Source: Penium margaritaceum
Taxonomy: Eukaryota; Streptophyta; Zygnematophyceae; Desmidiales; Peniaceae
Direction: 5' to 3'
NCBI GenBank assembly: GCA_023375785.1
Contig: SZWC01003913.1
Location: forward strand, 70,477-101,273
Length of the DNA: 30,797 nt
In this document: piece by piece, positions 20,096 through 28,530 of the stretch
How the letters are laid out: each line of letters opens with the position of its first letter
How positions within the stretch are numbered: the first letter of the stretch is position 1
Notes under the pieces: generated by a model
What the model saw: only the letters and a program-made list of their open reading frames with translations
What the model was told of the DNA's origin: nothing
Database searches by the model: none
Made by a program: the position numbers and the translations under genes

Positions 20096-21344
20096 ATCAT
20101 CGCTCGATTGCGACCCCCGCTCCCGCGCTCAATCGTGATCGTGCAATGAATCTTTTTTTCATTCTTTTAATGCGTAAACCCCCTCTTATGATTTAGGGTT
20201 TTGTATGTCTCGTGCGGGCGGAGCCCATGCAAAACGTAAAACCCTACATTATAATGGGGGTTGCACGGGAAAAAAACTGAAAAAGGGTCATCGCTCCATA
20301 CCAATTGAGCGAAATTGCCCATTCCAGATTTTGTTTTCTTTACGGCACACAAACACCTTAGGCTTGCAGGATTGTCACTTTTAAACCCAAACCCAAGTTA
20401 CACTCGGGGTTTAGGGTTTTGTTTTTCGAAATGAATCCCTTTTACCCATGTCCTGAGCCTCGAGCTTCCCGAATACCCACTATGTACACGAAACAACTAG
20501 TCTACCCACTCATTTAATTGGCTAACCACATTGTCCACAAAATGCAAACAGTAACTAAACGTGTATGCGGTACCCACTCTTGAGGAAACATGACTACATT
20601 CACGATAGTCTATGCATGTTCTGTCATGAGTGGATATCCTGGTTACAATGTTCTCCGGTCATGTGAATTCGTTCGATGTTTTGTTCTATTGAGAGTTGCA
20701 TGCTAAGTTCAAGTGAACATGAGGATAGAAGTGAAGCGTCATCGCACTTGTTTACTTGTCATCAAAGTAAAATCGTGTGGCCAAACCATCTTTGCTGCAT
20801 TAGTCTTGACTAATGCTCGTGCGAATGAAGAGGGTTTTTTTTCTTCTTGGCAGTAGTCTTCATATTTGTAAAACGACGACATGGTGCCGTCACCACCTCC
20901 TCTACATAGTCCCATGAGCATCCATGGCCATTAAGGAGCATCTTCTGAAATGCAAAGGGGTCTCAACCTTACTTTGGATGATGAGAACGGTTGCCACATG
21001 CGTTCCACGTGGGTATATAATGGTCATCGACTGTCACATCCAGATTTTCGGTCCCTTGCATCCGCCAACGACACTGCGGAATACCACACGGCCGCCACGT
21101 CGGCGCATAGTGGCCGTGTGCTCCCACAACGTTGAACCAGGCCCATGTTTCGACGATCCCAACAATGATGTCCCGCGGCTCACCATGGTGTATGCTATGC
21201 AGTAGATTGATTTTCCCCTCTGTGCACTGTGCAAGCCACTTGCACAGCATGGCAAAAATGTCGCTTCTTCTTTGAGCCGTCCTCTCCCCTGGTCTCCCCG
21301 CTCGCCGTGGCACTTGTGCTTGTTGTGAACTCTGATAAGCGGGT
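20096..21344. other. Gene-free DNA between Element C and the MULE gene
   Basis: No domain is visible on either strand. It contains two TTTAGGGTTTT blocks (about 20193 and 20409) resembling plant telo-box motifs, and a perfect small palindrome at 20797-20816 (GCATTAGTC, TT, GACTAATGC). The open frames here (for example 20969-21418 on the - strand, 149 codons) have no recognisable motif. It may be the untranslated flank and terminal repeat of the MULE. Confidence 0.5.
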
Positions 21345-21722
21345 ATGGCGGTAACAAAGATGACCGTTAGGTGCCAAAAATGTATATTAGAGTGCATGCT
21401 CTTGTATGCTGTATCCATAGGGGGTGTTATGGATCCACAGTTGTTCCGCTTTTATATTTCCTTGAAAGTGACCGCCGACAGCTATGACGAGGAGGAGGAG
21501 CCTTGTGTGTTCCAAGGGTACACGAACGGATTTGTGTTCAATGAATTCGAAGAGGCTTGCTCGGTCAAGCACCTCCAGGTGGAAGAGTGCATTAATCCAC
21601 GCTCTCCAAAGCACGGAGAACAGTGTCCGACGAGGTTGAATGGTGGCTCCCGCGTCCTGCCATTCCGCCCCCCCCGTGCGGCTGGGTTACACTTGTTAAA
21701 AGCACCATGGTGTAAGACTTGA
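21345..21722 (+). CDS. Open frame, possible N-terminal exon of the MULE gene
   Basis: The 125-codon frame begins MAVTKMTVRCQKC and contains MDPQLFRFYISLKVTADSYD followed by an acidic patch and CVFQGYTNGFVFNEFEEAC. I do not recognise the family. It lies just upstream of, and on the same strand as, the MULE N-terminal domain. A GTAAGA donor-like site at 21712 and a pyrimidine-rich CTAAC...TAG acceptor-like site ending at 21882 could form an intron, but joining them in phase would create a stop. Linkage to the MULE is therefore unproven. Confidence 0.3.
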   Translation: MAVTKMTVRCQKCILECMLLYAVSIGGVMDPQLFRFYISLKVTADSYDEEEEPCVFQGYTNGFVFNEFEEACSVKHLQVEECINPRSPKHGEQCPTRLNGGSRVLPFRPPRAAGLHLLKAPWCKT

Positions 21723-22100
21723 CTGGCTTGGATTTGCTACTCCGTCCAAATATGGTGCACCCATCCATTGTTGTTGCTAACGCCATATACCGGGTCTTCT
21801 TGGCACTTTTCAATTCTTCTCCCATCCCCTGCCATGCAAGATCATCTGATGATGAACATATCCTCCCCCAACTAACTCCTAGGATGAAAGCGCAAAGAAG
21901 AAGGGCACGAAGCCGAGAAAGCGTCCCCGACAGGACGCCCCCATCAACTTCCCAAGCGGCAATGCCTTCCGCAACATGAACGTCTGCCGCGAGGCAGTGG
22001 GGGACTATGTGGTGTCGGCACACATGGGGGGTCACCTTCGTGAGAAGCGTACCAACACGGTTGGTGGCCTAGTGTGCGCACTGGATGCAAGGGGGCAACG

Positions 22101-22326
22101 TAAAGCGCGGTGGAAGAGGAAGACTAATAACGTCTCCATTATTGTTTTCAAGGAGGACCAGAAGTGTAGCAGAACTGGGAAAAAAGGAGACCCATCGTGG
22201 AAGGCCGTGTGGGTCCTATGCCACATCGAGCCCAAAGTGTCAAAGGAGCCATGTACCTCGTCAAAGGCCTTGCAAAAGATTGTGGAGGCGCGCACAAGAG
22301 AGCGGTCGGTGTACCATGCCATACAC
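22101..22326 (+). repeat. 226-bp exact duplication, copy 1
   Basis: Identical base for base to 22328-22553, the two separated only by one N. All other repeats in the window are diverged. Confidence 0.95.
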
Positions 22327-22327
22327 N
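22327..22327. other. Single unknown base (assembly gap)
   Basis: The only N in the window, sitting exactly between two identical 226-bp copies. Probably a scaffold join of overlapping contigs. Confidence 0.85.
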
Positions 22328-22553
22328 TAAAGCGCGGTGGAAGAGGAAGACTAATAACGTCTCCATTATTGTTTTCAAGGAGGACCAGAAGTGTAGCAGA
22401 ACTGGGAAAAAAGGAGACCCATCGTGGAAGGCCGTGTGGGTCCTATGCCACATCGAGCCCAAAGTGTCAAAGGAGCCATGTACCTCGTCAAAGGCCTTGC
22501 AAAAGATTGTGGAGGCGCGCACAAGAGAGCGGTCGGTGTACCATGCCATACAC
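22328..22553 (+). repeat. 226-bp exact duplication, copy 2
   Basis: Copy of 22101-22326. It continues into the true downstream sequence at 22554. Confidence 0.95.
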
Positions 22554-22735
22554 CGCGCCAAGAAGAAGGCTCTTGCCAACCTCGTGGGTGAGAAGAGCTA
22601 CTCATGGGGCCTCTTCCCAGCGTACATCGCTGTTGCAAGTACTCTGTCATAATTGTTCACTTGGCCACGTTGTGACAGTTTCCTGTGTTTTTGAAGCTGT
22701 GCAATGTGCTCTTCTTGCGAATACTGCTTGTAGTT

Positions 22736-23720
22736 GAAGAAGGTTGATCCAAACACTGTTGCTGTCACGGAGCAAGACCAGCACCACCTCTTTAGACGTG
22801 CATTTGTGGCTCCGGATGCCTGTTAGAATGGGTGGGCACGTCGTGCCCATGGCATGGGCCATGTGCCCACAAGAGGATAGGGAAAACTGGGATTGGTTTT
22901 GCCTACGTCTTGCAGAGGCGCACCCAACAGCTCCATACATCAAAGCCACGGTCATCAACGACAGGGATGCAGAGCTCATTGCCGCCGTGAAACGTCAGTT
23001 GCCTGGCGTAGTCCACACCTACTGTGGGCAACATTTGCAAGAGAACGTGAAGTCATAGGCGGGAACAACAGCAGCAAACATCATGTGGAGGTTGGCTTGC
23101 GCCTTCACGTATAACGAGTTCAACCGCGCACATGATGAGCTCTTTTGGTTGCCGGACAAGGGCTACACGAACCTGTTTGGTGGAGACGGGGAGTCTAGGT
23201 TTTCCGTTGGAACAGTGGACATGCATGAATTTTTCTGTACCGCGTGGTGGTTACATGACATCAAATGCGATGAAATTACTCAATGCTCACCTCATGGACA
23301 TCAGGTACCTGTACCCATTTCACTGCTTTGCACAGATGTACCCGTTCATGCAGAGGCTCTTCGTGGAGCGCCGGCGTGCCACCGATGACAACGAGAGCCG
23401 ATACGCTTCAGTGGTGGATGCCAAGTTGCATCACTGCACTGAAAATGCCAAGGAGTACTGGGTGCTAAGCCATGGCGGCCTCATGGGTACAGTCATGGAC
23501 CCAAAGAGCCTCGCGGGTTGTGAAGTCGAAGTCAACACAAAAAAGTGCTCATGCAGGCGTTAGACGGAGTACGTGTATTCAAGCCACAACATTACGGCAC
23601 TGATGTTGGACGGAGGTGTCAACCCTGAACTGTAAACAGACATGCATCTGACGCAAATGGCATGGTATCGGACATACATGACACCCATGCCAGGAGTCAA
23701 CGTCCATGAGCTTCACTAGG
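22736..23720 (+). pseudogene. MULE transposase core and SWIM finger, broken
   Basis: After an intron-like or damaged stretch (about 22630-22735) the reading resumes with KKVDPNTVAVTEQDQHHLFR and AFVAPDAC. It then jumps, with a frame change, to MGGHVVPMAWAMCPQEDREN and WDWFCLRLAEAHP. The segment carrying the first catalytic Asp (usually within a D-G-T/C-H motif) is missing between 22820 and 22835. The second Asp is present in VINDRDAELIAAV, and VVHTYCGQHLQENVK completes the core. One TAG follows (23056), then NIMWRLACAFTYNEFNRAHD. A frameshift near 23240 leads to TSNAMKLLNAHLMDIRY and AQMYPFMQRLFVERRRA. SWIM: KKCSCRR, a stop, then SSHNITALM, where the Cys of Cys-x-His is Ser. Confidence 0.8.
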
Positions 23721-24621
23721 CCATGCGTGGGTGGGGCCAGCCAGGTGTGAAATGCTCATGTGGACAACCACGCTCAAAGCACATGGATAGGGTGACCCAG
23801 CGCAAGCGGAAGCACATCTGTACCCGGTGCAGGCAGAAGAGACACACCCCCGTTTCTGTAAGAACCTACCAGCACTATCACCGGCAGCTGTGGCTGCCGA
23901 ACATGCTAGAGAGCTGGTCGTCAACACCAGGGGCCGTGAGCCACTGGAGGTTGAGCTTTTTGCAAGTGTCGTGGTACCGGCAGTAGGTGGTGGTGACAAG
24001 TGTGCTGGAACAGAGGGCGTGGAGGGTCCTCCTGGCGGTGGACCACAGGGCGTGGGGGGTGCTGCTGGCGGTGGGACGGATGGAGCTGCTGGTGCTGAAT
24101 CAGAGGGTGCCGCCGGTGCTACTGGCGGTGGGACAGAGGGTGCTGCTGGCAGTGGGACAGAGGGCACAGACAGTGTTGCAGGATGTTTGAGAGTGGTACT
24201 TGCATGCAACATTGGAGACGGTAGATGCCGTGCTACACACCGTGCAAGATGTTCTAGGGCGTGTAACGGTGCTGGCGGTGCTGTAGGCAGTAGTGCAAGC
24301 GGTGGTGCAGGTGGAGGTGCAGGAGGTTCAGACATTGGTGCAAGCGGAAGGGTAGGTGGTGAAGGCAGTGCTCCTAGGAGTGGGGAAGGAGATGGTGTAG
24401 ACGCCTTGAATGCAATGACATTGCAGGTTGAAAATCCTGACAAGGTGGATGAATCAACCAATTCCTCATGTTGTGAGAGCTCAAAGTCTGCGGACTGTAG
24501 TGATACGGAGTTAGAAGAGGAGGAGTTGCAGTCCTCGGGTAGTGGGGAGGAGGAGGCATGGGAGTCCTCTGGCATGTCTGACGAGGACACTGCACAGCCC
24601 AAGCATCGTCGTCATGATTAA
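23721..24621 (+). pseudogene. MULE C-terminal zinc knuckle and Gly-rich/acidic tail
   Basis: GVKCSCGQPRSKHMDR and ICTRC are Cys pairs. After a one-step frame change at about 23835, EETHPRFCKN completes a C-x2-C...H-x3-C knuckle as seen at the end of many plant MULE proteins. From 23827 to 24621 the frame is open for 264 codons: a linker (REPLEVELFASVVVPAVGGG), a low-complexity Gly/Ala/Glu tail built of imperfect repeats (about 24000-24380), then a Ser/Glu-rich acidic end (ELEEEELQSSGSGEEE) with a short basic terminus KHRRHD. An equally long antisense frame exists here but lacks motifs. Confidence 0.65.
23996..24380 (+). repeat. GC-rich minisatellite-like tract encoding a Gly-rich tail
   Basis: Imperfect repeats of units such as gctgctggcggtgggacag. 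Unit length varies in steps of three, so the tract keeps the frame, consistent with selection on a protein tail before the gene died. Confidence 0.55.
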
Positions 24622-25246
24622 TCCTTATCTGATTGTCTGTCATGGAAAGCTCAGTCTATGTTCTTATGGCCATGCGTGATCTCAATCTACCATGCATGTC
24701 TACATGCCATTTAACATATTCTATTTCTATGCCATTGCTGGTTGAACTAGTAACCTCCATCAGTGGGTCAATGAGGAACAGAAGGAAGCGCACGGTGGTA
24801 TGGAGGAAACATTGCAAGCCACAAGTAGAGGGAAAAAGTGCCAGTGAAATCTCAGTCATGGAGAAAGCACTGCACCTTAGCACACTAAGTGTGCACGATG
24901 GCCAGATCACATGTGACCAGTCCCTAAAGTGGTCAATGTGCATCACCCTTTGGGGAGGAATATTCTGATGCTGTGTATGACCTCTCTAGTGAATTAGAGT
25001 GAGTGGCATGAGAGATAATTTGCTACATGTACGACCTACCCGTTAGCGTGCAAATGTGGATTAGTCATGGGTACTTCACTCCCCTCTTCTTCTGATTGAA
25101 AAGTCTTACATTTAAAAATGCCATCCCCATGCCCAGGAAGTTCTTAGCTGAATGAACAATGTTACATTGGTTGTAATTGTTATAGGGTGACCTTAGGAAT
25201 CAATACTCCATTTGTTAAACATGCAGTCCCTAAGATTCAAGAAATT
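24622..25246. other. Gene-free flank downstream of the MULE gene
   Basis: No domain or strong repeat. Probably 3' untranslated and flanking DNA of the MULE. Confidence 0.5.
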
Positions 25247-25690
25247 GGGTAGATTCATGACCAATCACCTGAGACATAAGTAAATGATCTACCATGAAAC
25301 ATGTAACCGTCCAGTCCATTACATGATTTAGTAGCCTAAACGTATTCATGGCAACAGTGATGTTACTGCTTGTGCCGTCCTCAGACCATTGTGAAAAGAG
25401 TGTGCGGTTCTGGCATATTTTTCCAAATGCACACTGTAGTTCAGAAGAACAAATGGGTGGCTTCATGAGCAATAGTCTAAGACTTGAATGAATTATCCAC
25501 CATGAAACATGTAAAACCGTCCAGTCTATGACACCATTTTATAGCCCGAAACGGTTCAGCCCATACTGTAGACCATTACAAACAGAGTGTCTAGCCCTAA
25601 CATAATGTTGAAAATGCAAACCGTAGTACCCAAGAAAAAGTGGGTAGCTACATTAATAGAGTTTAAAATCATGCATGAACTGTCCAGCAG
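25247..25690 (+). repeat. Diverged tandem repeat, units about 209 and 186 bp plus a partial third
   Basis: Starts at 25247, 25456 and 25642 share gggtNgNttcat-like openings. The first two share ccaccatgaaacatgtaa followed by ccgtccagtc, then a tagcc-aaacg segment and a gtgNaaatgcanacNgtagt-like end. No coding potential is seen. Confidence 0.65.
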
Positions 25691-27130
25691 AAGTCATAGT
25701 AGCCTAGGGTTTCAAGCCCAAGGTTTCTATTGCCCGAAGGTGTTTGTTGGATGAACTTCAAGTATCCAGCACTTCGTCTCTGGTTCGTATGGGTCGTTCT
25801 CCTAAGAGGGCAAATCCTCGGTTGCAACGAACCAGTCCCAGAGAGCCTTGATTGTAGCCCATACGTCCATTTTCCTGGTGGGGAGTGAGAAATGTGGTGC
25901 TGGTCATGGTACGTTGGCCTCCTCAAGCCCCAACTTCATCCCATCGGAGTGCCCTCCCAACATTAGCACATGTCACAACTTCACTGTTCGTAGGAGCACT
26001 AGGAACCTTATTGGGGGAAGCCTAGTCATGTCCATATTGCTTTTGACCCATGGCTTGTATGATGTACGTAAATGTGAAACATGCCGCTAGTTTCCTTGGC
26101 CAGCATGATATTTGTATGTACACTAGGCACGGTTACATCCGCATGGACAGTTTGGCTCGGACGACATCCATGGCTCCTATACATCTTGGCAGTTTAATGG
26201 TCTTGGCCTGGGCAATGGCCACCCCAACATCCATGCCATTGATTGAGGTGTCACTGGCCATGTGGCATGATGCGGATGGCGGCCGCCCATGCTCCTGCTA
26301 CGAGCCTCTTTCCGATCCCATTCTTCCTTCATTGTGACCCATGCCTGGTGGGCAAGGAAGGGGTTTCTGAAACTCGGAGTACTCCACTCCTGACCTTCAA
26401 CGCCGTTGTTCCCCCCCTCGGATGACATCTCATCCGAGCCAAGGACGTCGAGTCGACCCCACATGACAACTTGTCGCTGTTTGAATGAAGACAACGTAGG
26501 CGCAATATGCATTATGTACTGGGTGTATGCCCAACGACAATGTGAACCCGTACACTATACTGACTCAAAACCTCAACGGCTGTGCCTCAACGTGAGTCTA
26601 ACGTAAACGTAATCTGTGCGTTACAATGTGCATTGTTCACGACGGACAGTGGCTAAGAGATGTATTTGGCAAACCGTGATTGGTGTACAGATAGTGGATA
26701 TGGGAATCGCACGTTAGGGCATCAATGGTGTCTGTTCATCCACTGTGGAACATTTTGATAGCAATTTCATGTAGAATGGACTATTTCCTCGGCGCCTTTG
26801 AGTGGTCTTATGGTTCTACCTTAGTAACTGACACCCTGGCATGCCACATAGCCGATATGAAGCTCCGCTTTACCGATGAAGATGATTCTCACACTAGGGT
26901 CCCATTTTGCTGTTGTTGCGATCTGTAGCCCTGGCTCAGGCTTGCTTGGAAAGTGGGTATCCGAGTTACGTCGTGAGAAGTGGATAATGGATGCTTCTTT
27001 TTTTAAACTTTGGACATAGTGCGCACTGATCAAAATCAGCGGGGAGTACGGAAGCCCCATGCCAAAAAGTGGGCCTAGTAGTCTTCTTCTCCTACTCTGG
27101 CTAATACGTAAAGGACGACGTTATAATACA
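25691..27130. other. Gene-free DNA
   Basis: I find no supported gene. A perfect hairpin lies at 26417-26438 (CTCGGATGA, CATC, TCATCCGAG). The stretch near 26560-26710 shows weak inverted similarity to 20465-20620, which could be a decayed MULE terminal repeat. Confidence 0.5.
26417..26438. repeat. Small perfect hairpin
   Basis: Nine-base arms with a four-base loop; no T-run follows that would suggest a terminator. Confidence 0.4.
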
Positions 27131-27229
27131 CCCATCATTTGGGTCGATAGATTAGTGGTTTCAATGGTAAAAAATGGAAAAAGGCAGTGTCCATAGTGGA
27201 AAACAATCAGCTAATGGTGTCCATACTCG

Positions 27230-27234
27230 AAAAC
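27230..27234. repeat. TRIM target-site duplication, left (AAAAC)
   Basis: Abuts the LTR1 start; exact copy at 27639-27643. Confidence 0.9.
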
Positions 27235-27394
27235 TGTAGCGTGGCAGTGCCACGCCGACCGGTCGAAGGAGCCACCTGGCTTGAGCGGGGTCACCTGGGA
27301 CTGTGGGCGGTTGGATGGGATGGCTTGAGGGTCGGAGACCCTCAAGCACCGCGGTTTGGCCTAGTCGGCCAAGGATTCCGTCCAATCCGCTACA
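27235..27394 (+). repeat. TRIM LTR1
   Basis: Contains three inverted repeats: 27239-27255 (GCGTGGCA, G, TGCCACGC), GAGGGTC-GGA-GACCCTC, and TTGGCC-TAGTC-GGCCAA near the 3' end. Confidence 0.92.
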
Positions 27395-27395
27395 T

Positions 27396-27407
27396 TGGTA
27401 TCAGAGC
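27396..27407 (+). other. TRIM primer-binding site (initiator tRNA-Met)
   Basis: TGGTATCAGAGC, one base after LTR1. The following tccagggctcgaatccca resembles the tRNA T-arm complement, so complementarity may extend further. Confidence 0.9.
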
Positions 27408-27465
27408 TCCAGGGCTCGAATCCCACGTCGGGATTATCGGAGATGCCGAGGCGGCTCTCAGTCCT

Positions 27466-27477
27466 AGCGGGGGGGAG
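27466..27477 (+). other. TRIM polypurine tract
   Basis: A purine-rich block with a seven-G run followed by AG, directly before LTR2. Confidence 0.85.
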
Positions 27478-27638
27478 TGTAGCGTGGCAGTGCCACGCCG
27501 ACCGGTAGAAGGAGCCACGTGGCTCGAACGGGGTCACCTGGGACTGTGGGCGGTTGGATGGGATGGCTTGAGGGTCGGAGACCCTCAAGCACCGCGGTTT
27601 TGGCCTAGTCGGCCAAGGATTCCGTCCAATCTGCGACA
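27478..27638 (+). repeat. TRIM LTR2
   Basis: Same as LTR1 with six substitutions and one inserted T; its end reads TGCGACA rather than CGCTACA. Confidence 0.92.
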
Positions 27639-27643
27639 AAAAC
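27639..27643. repeat. TRIM target-site duplication, right (AAAAC)
   Basis: Exact copy of 27230-27234. Removing the TRIM and one AAAAC restores a 30-bp unit of the foldback arm. Confidence 0.9.
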
Positions 27644-27921
27644 GAAATGACAGCGGTGCCCATGTTTTTCATTGTGCGATCAAAAACGGGCACGACTGAC
27701 ATGTGTTTCATGTGTTTAACAAATTTGACATGGATTTCGACTTCAAGGGCAAAGTCGAACTTTGCCGGTCATCGCGAGCTTGCTGGAGGGGTTTCGCGGC
27801 AAAACCTCCCTGGGAGCTTGCGATGACCTTGTCAAACTCCTCATTTCAACTAAGGGGTTTGTTGAGGGGTTGGGGGGTTTTGCACAATGCGGCACACGGT
27901 GTGATAAAAGAAAGGGGATTA

Positions 27922-27949
27922 GCCGGGCCTCGCTACCACGGGGTCGGGC
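27922..27949. repeat. GC hairpin repeat, TACC-loop copy
   Basis: GCCGGGCCTCGC, TACC, ACGGGGTCGGGC: a decayed stem of the family at 28053. It is preceded by gtgataaaagaaaggggat, matching gtgatagaagaaaggggat before the 28053 copy. Confidence 0.6.
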
Positions 27950-28052
27950 AAGTGCCGGGGCAAGTAAGAAAATAAAACCCGAACCTCCCAGTGTAACTAG
28001 GGGGTTTTTCGGTTATTGGTGGGGTTTGCGAGATGCCAAGCACGCTGTGATA

Positions 28053-28110
28053 GAAGAAAGGGGATCTGCCGGGCCCTGCGGTAGCGGGGCCCGGCAGATC
28101 CCCTTTCTTC
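28053..28110. repeat. Long perfect hairpin (24-bp arms, 27 pairs with inner wobble, GGTA loop)
   Basis: Arms 28053-28076 and 28087-28110 are exact reverse complements. The inner bases TGC and GCG pair with one T-G wobble, leaving the loop GGTA. Confidence 0.85.
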
Positions 28111-28147
28111 ACCTGCCGGGCCCCGCGGTAGCGGAGCCTGGCAGGTG
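28110..28147. repeat. Adjacent hairpin of the same family
   Basis: CACCTGCCGGGCCCCGC, GGTA, GCGGAGCCTGGCAGGTG. The two mismatches are of the type that give G-U pairs in RNA. Confidence 0.75.
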
Positions 28148-28230
28148 CCCTGGCAAGTAGAAAGAATTTCCAACCCCCCCGGTTCAACGAGGGGGTTTGC
28201 TCAAAGATCGTCAATGCACCCTTTTGAACG

Positions 28231-28272
28231 CGCAAGTTTTGGAGTTCGCATTTGCGAACTCCAAAACTCGCG
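28231..28272. repeat. Near-perfect palindrome with 16-bp arms
   Basis: AGTTTTGGAGTTCGCA (28235-28250), TT, and its exact reverse complement (28253-28268). The outer triplets CGC/GCG also pair after one mismatch. Confidence 0.85.
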
Positions 28273-28436
28273 ACAGGATTACATCTGACATCGGCAAGGC
28301 GAATGTCAGACATCACCCACTTCACCCTGGTAGTGGATGAAGTCCGACATCAAGAGCAAAGTCAGACTTTCCGACACTGTTGTCATTCAATTCTGTTATT
28401 GCCGCACAATGAAAAACATGGGCACTGGTGTTATTT

Positions 28437-28530
28437 CGTTTTCGACTATGGACACCGCTAGCTTACCGTGTTCGATTATGGAAACCGCTGTCTTTCCGTT
28501 TTCGACTATGGACACTGCTGATCTATTGAC
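28437..28530 (+). repeat. 30-bp tandem repeat, three units (foldback right arm)
   Basis: ttcgaNtatgg recurs at exactly 28441, 28471 and 28501. Reverse-complement units are found at about 27187 and 27217 in the left arm. Confidence 0.8.

Larger units (their letters stand above)
21883..22652 (+). pseudogene. MULE N-terminal DNA-binding region, interrupted by an assembly duplication
   Basis: The frame starting at 21883 runs without stop from a basic nuclear-localisation-like segment (KKKGTKPRKRPRQ) through FPSGNAFRNMNVCREAVGDY, a typical MuDR/FAR1-like opening. WKAVWVLCHIE, VYHAIH and RAKKKALANLVGEKSYSW follow and match the segment that leads to the transposase core. The duplication at 22101-22553 around the N breaks the frame; with only one copy counted, the frame stays open from 21883 to the TAA at 22650-22652. 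Family role: binding to terminal inverted repeats. Confidence 0.75.
21345..24621 (+). mobile_element. Mutator-like element (MULE) coding region, defective
   Basis: The + strand carries the MULE domain order: basic N-terminal DNA-binding region (21883-22640), transposase core (about 22736-23240), SWIM finger (about 23540-23620), C-terminal zinc knuckle (about 23740-23870) and a Gly-rich then acidic tail ending at 24621. Terminal inverted repeats, which would set the true ends, were not found with confidence; the limits given are those of the coding sequence. Confidence 0.75.
27235..27638 (+). mobile_element. TRIM element: complete 404-bp miniature LTR retrotransposon
   Basis: LTR1 27235-27394 (160 bp), primer-binding site 27396-27407, interior of 83 bp in total, polypurine tract 27466-27477, LTR2 27478-27638 (161 bp), and the 5-bp duplication AAAAC at 27230-27234 and 27639-27643. 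Each LTR starts TGTAGCG; LTR1 ends CGCTACA, its perfect inverted partner. The LTRs differ by six substitutions and one added T. No coding capacity. TRIMs (under 1 kb) move only with enzymes of other elements. It could also be described as a SMART-like element because of its tiny interior. Orientation follows the primer site and purine tract. Confidence 0.92.

Noticed and set aside
20190..20420. TTTAGGG blocks as interstitial telomere
   Set aside because: Only single isolated units, not tandem; at most telo-box-like motifs.
20969..21418. 149-codon open frame on the - strand
   Set aside because: No recognisable motif; lies in the probable flank of the MULE.
22099..22579. Several overlapping open frames on both strands
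   Set aside because: Created by the duplicated 226 bp and the N.
23697..24602. 301-codon antisense open frame, Pro/Ser-rich, the longest in the window
   Set aside because: It mirrors the Gly-rich tract of the MULE tail. The + strand carries zinc-knuckle and SWIM motifs in order and the antisense has none.
25247..25690. CRISPR-like array
   Set aside because: Units are near 200 bp and diverged, with no short identical repeats or regular spacers.
27408..27426. tRNA-like B-box (ggctcgaatcc) suggesting a SINE or tRNA gene
   Set aside because: It follows the primer-binding site and is better explained as extended complementarity to the tRNA T-arm. No A-box at the right distance and no tRNA fold.
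28053..28110. Transcription terminator
   Set aside because: Strong hairpin but no T-run after it, and the context is a eukaryotic repeat.
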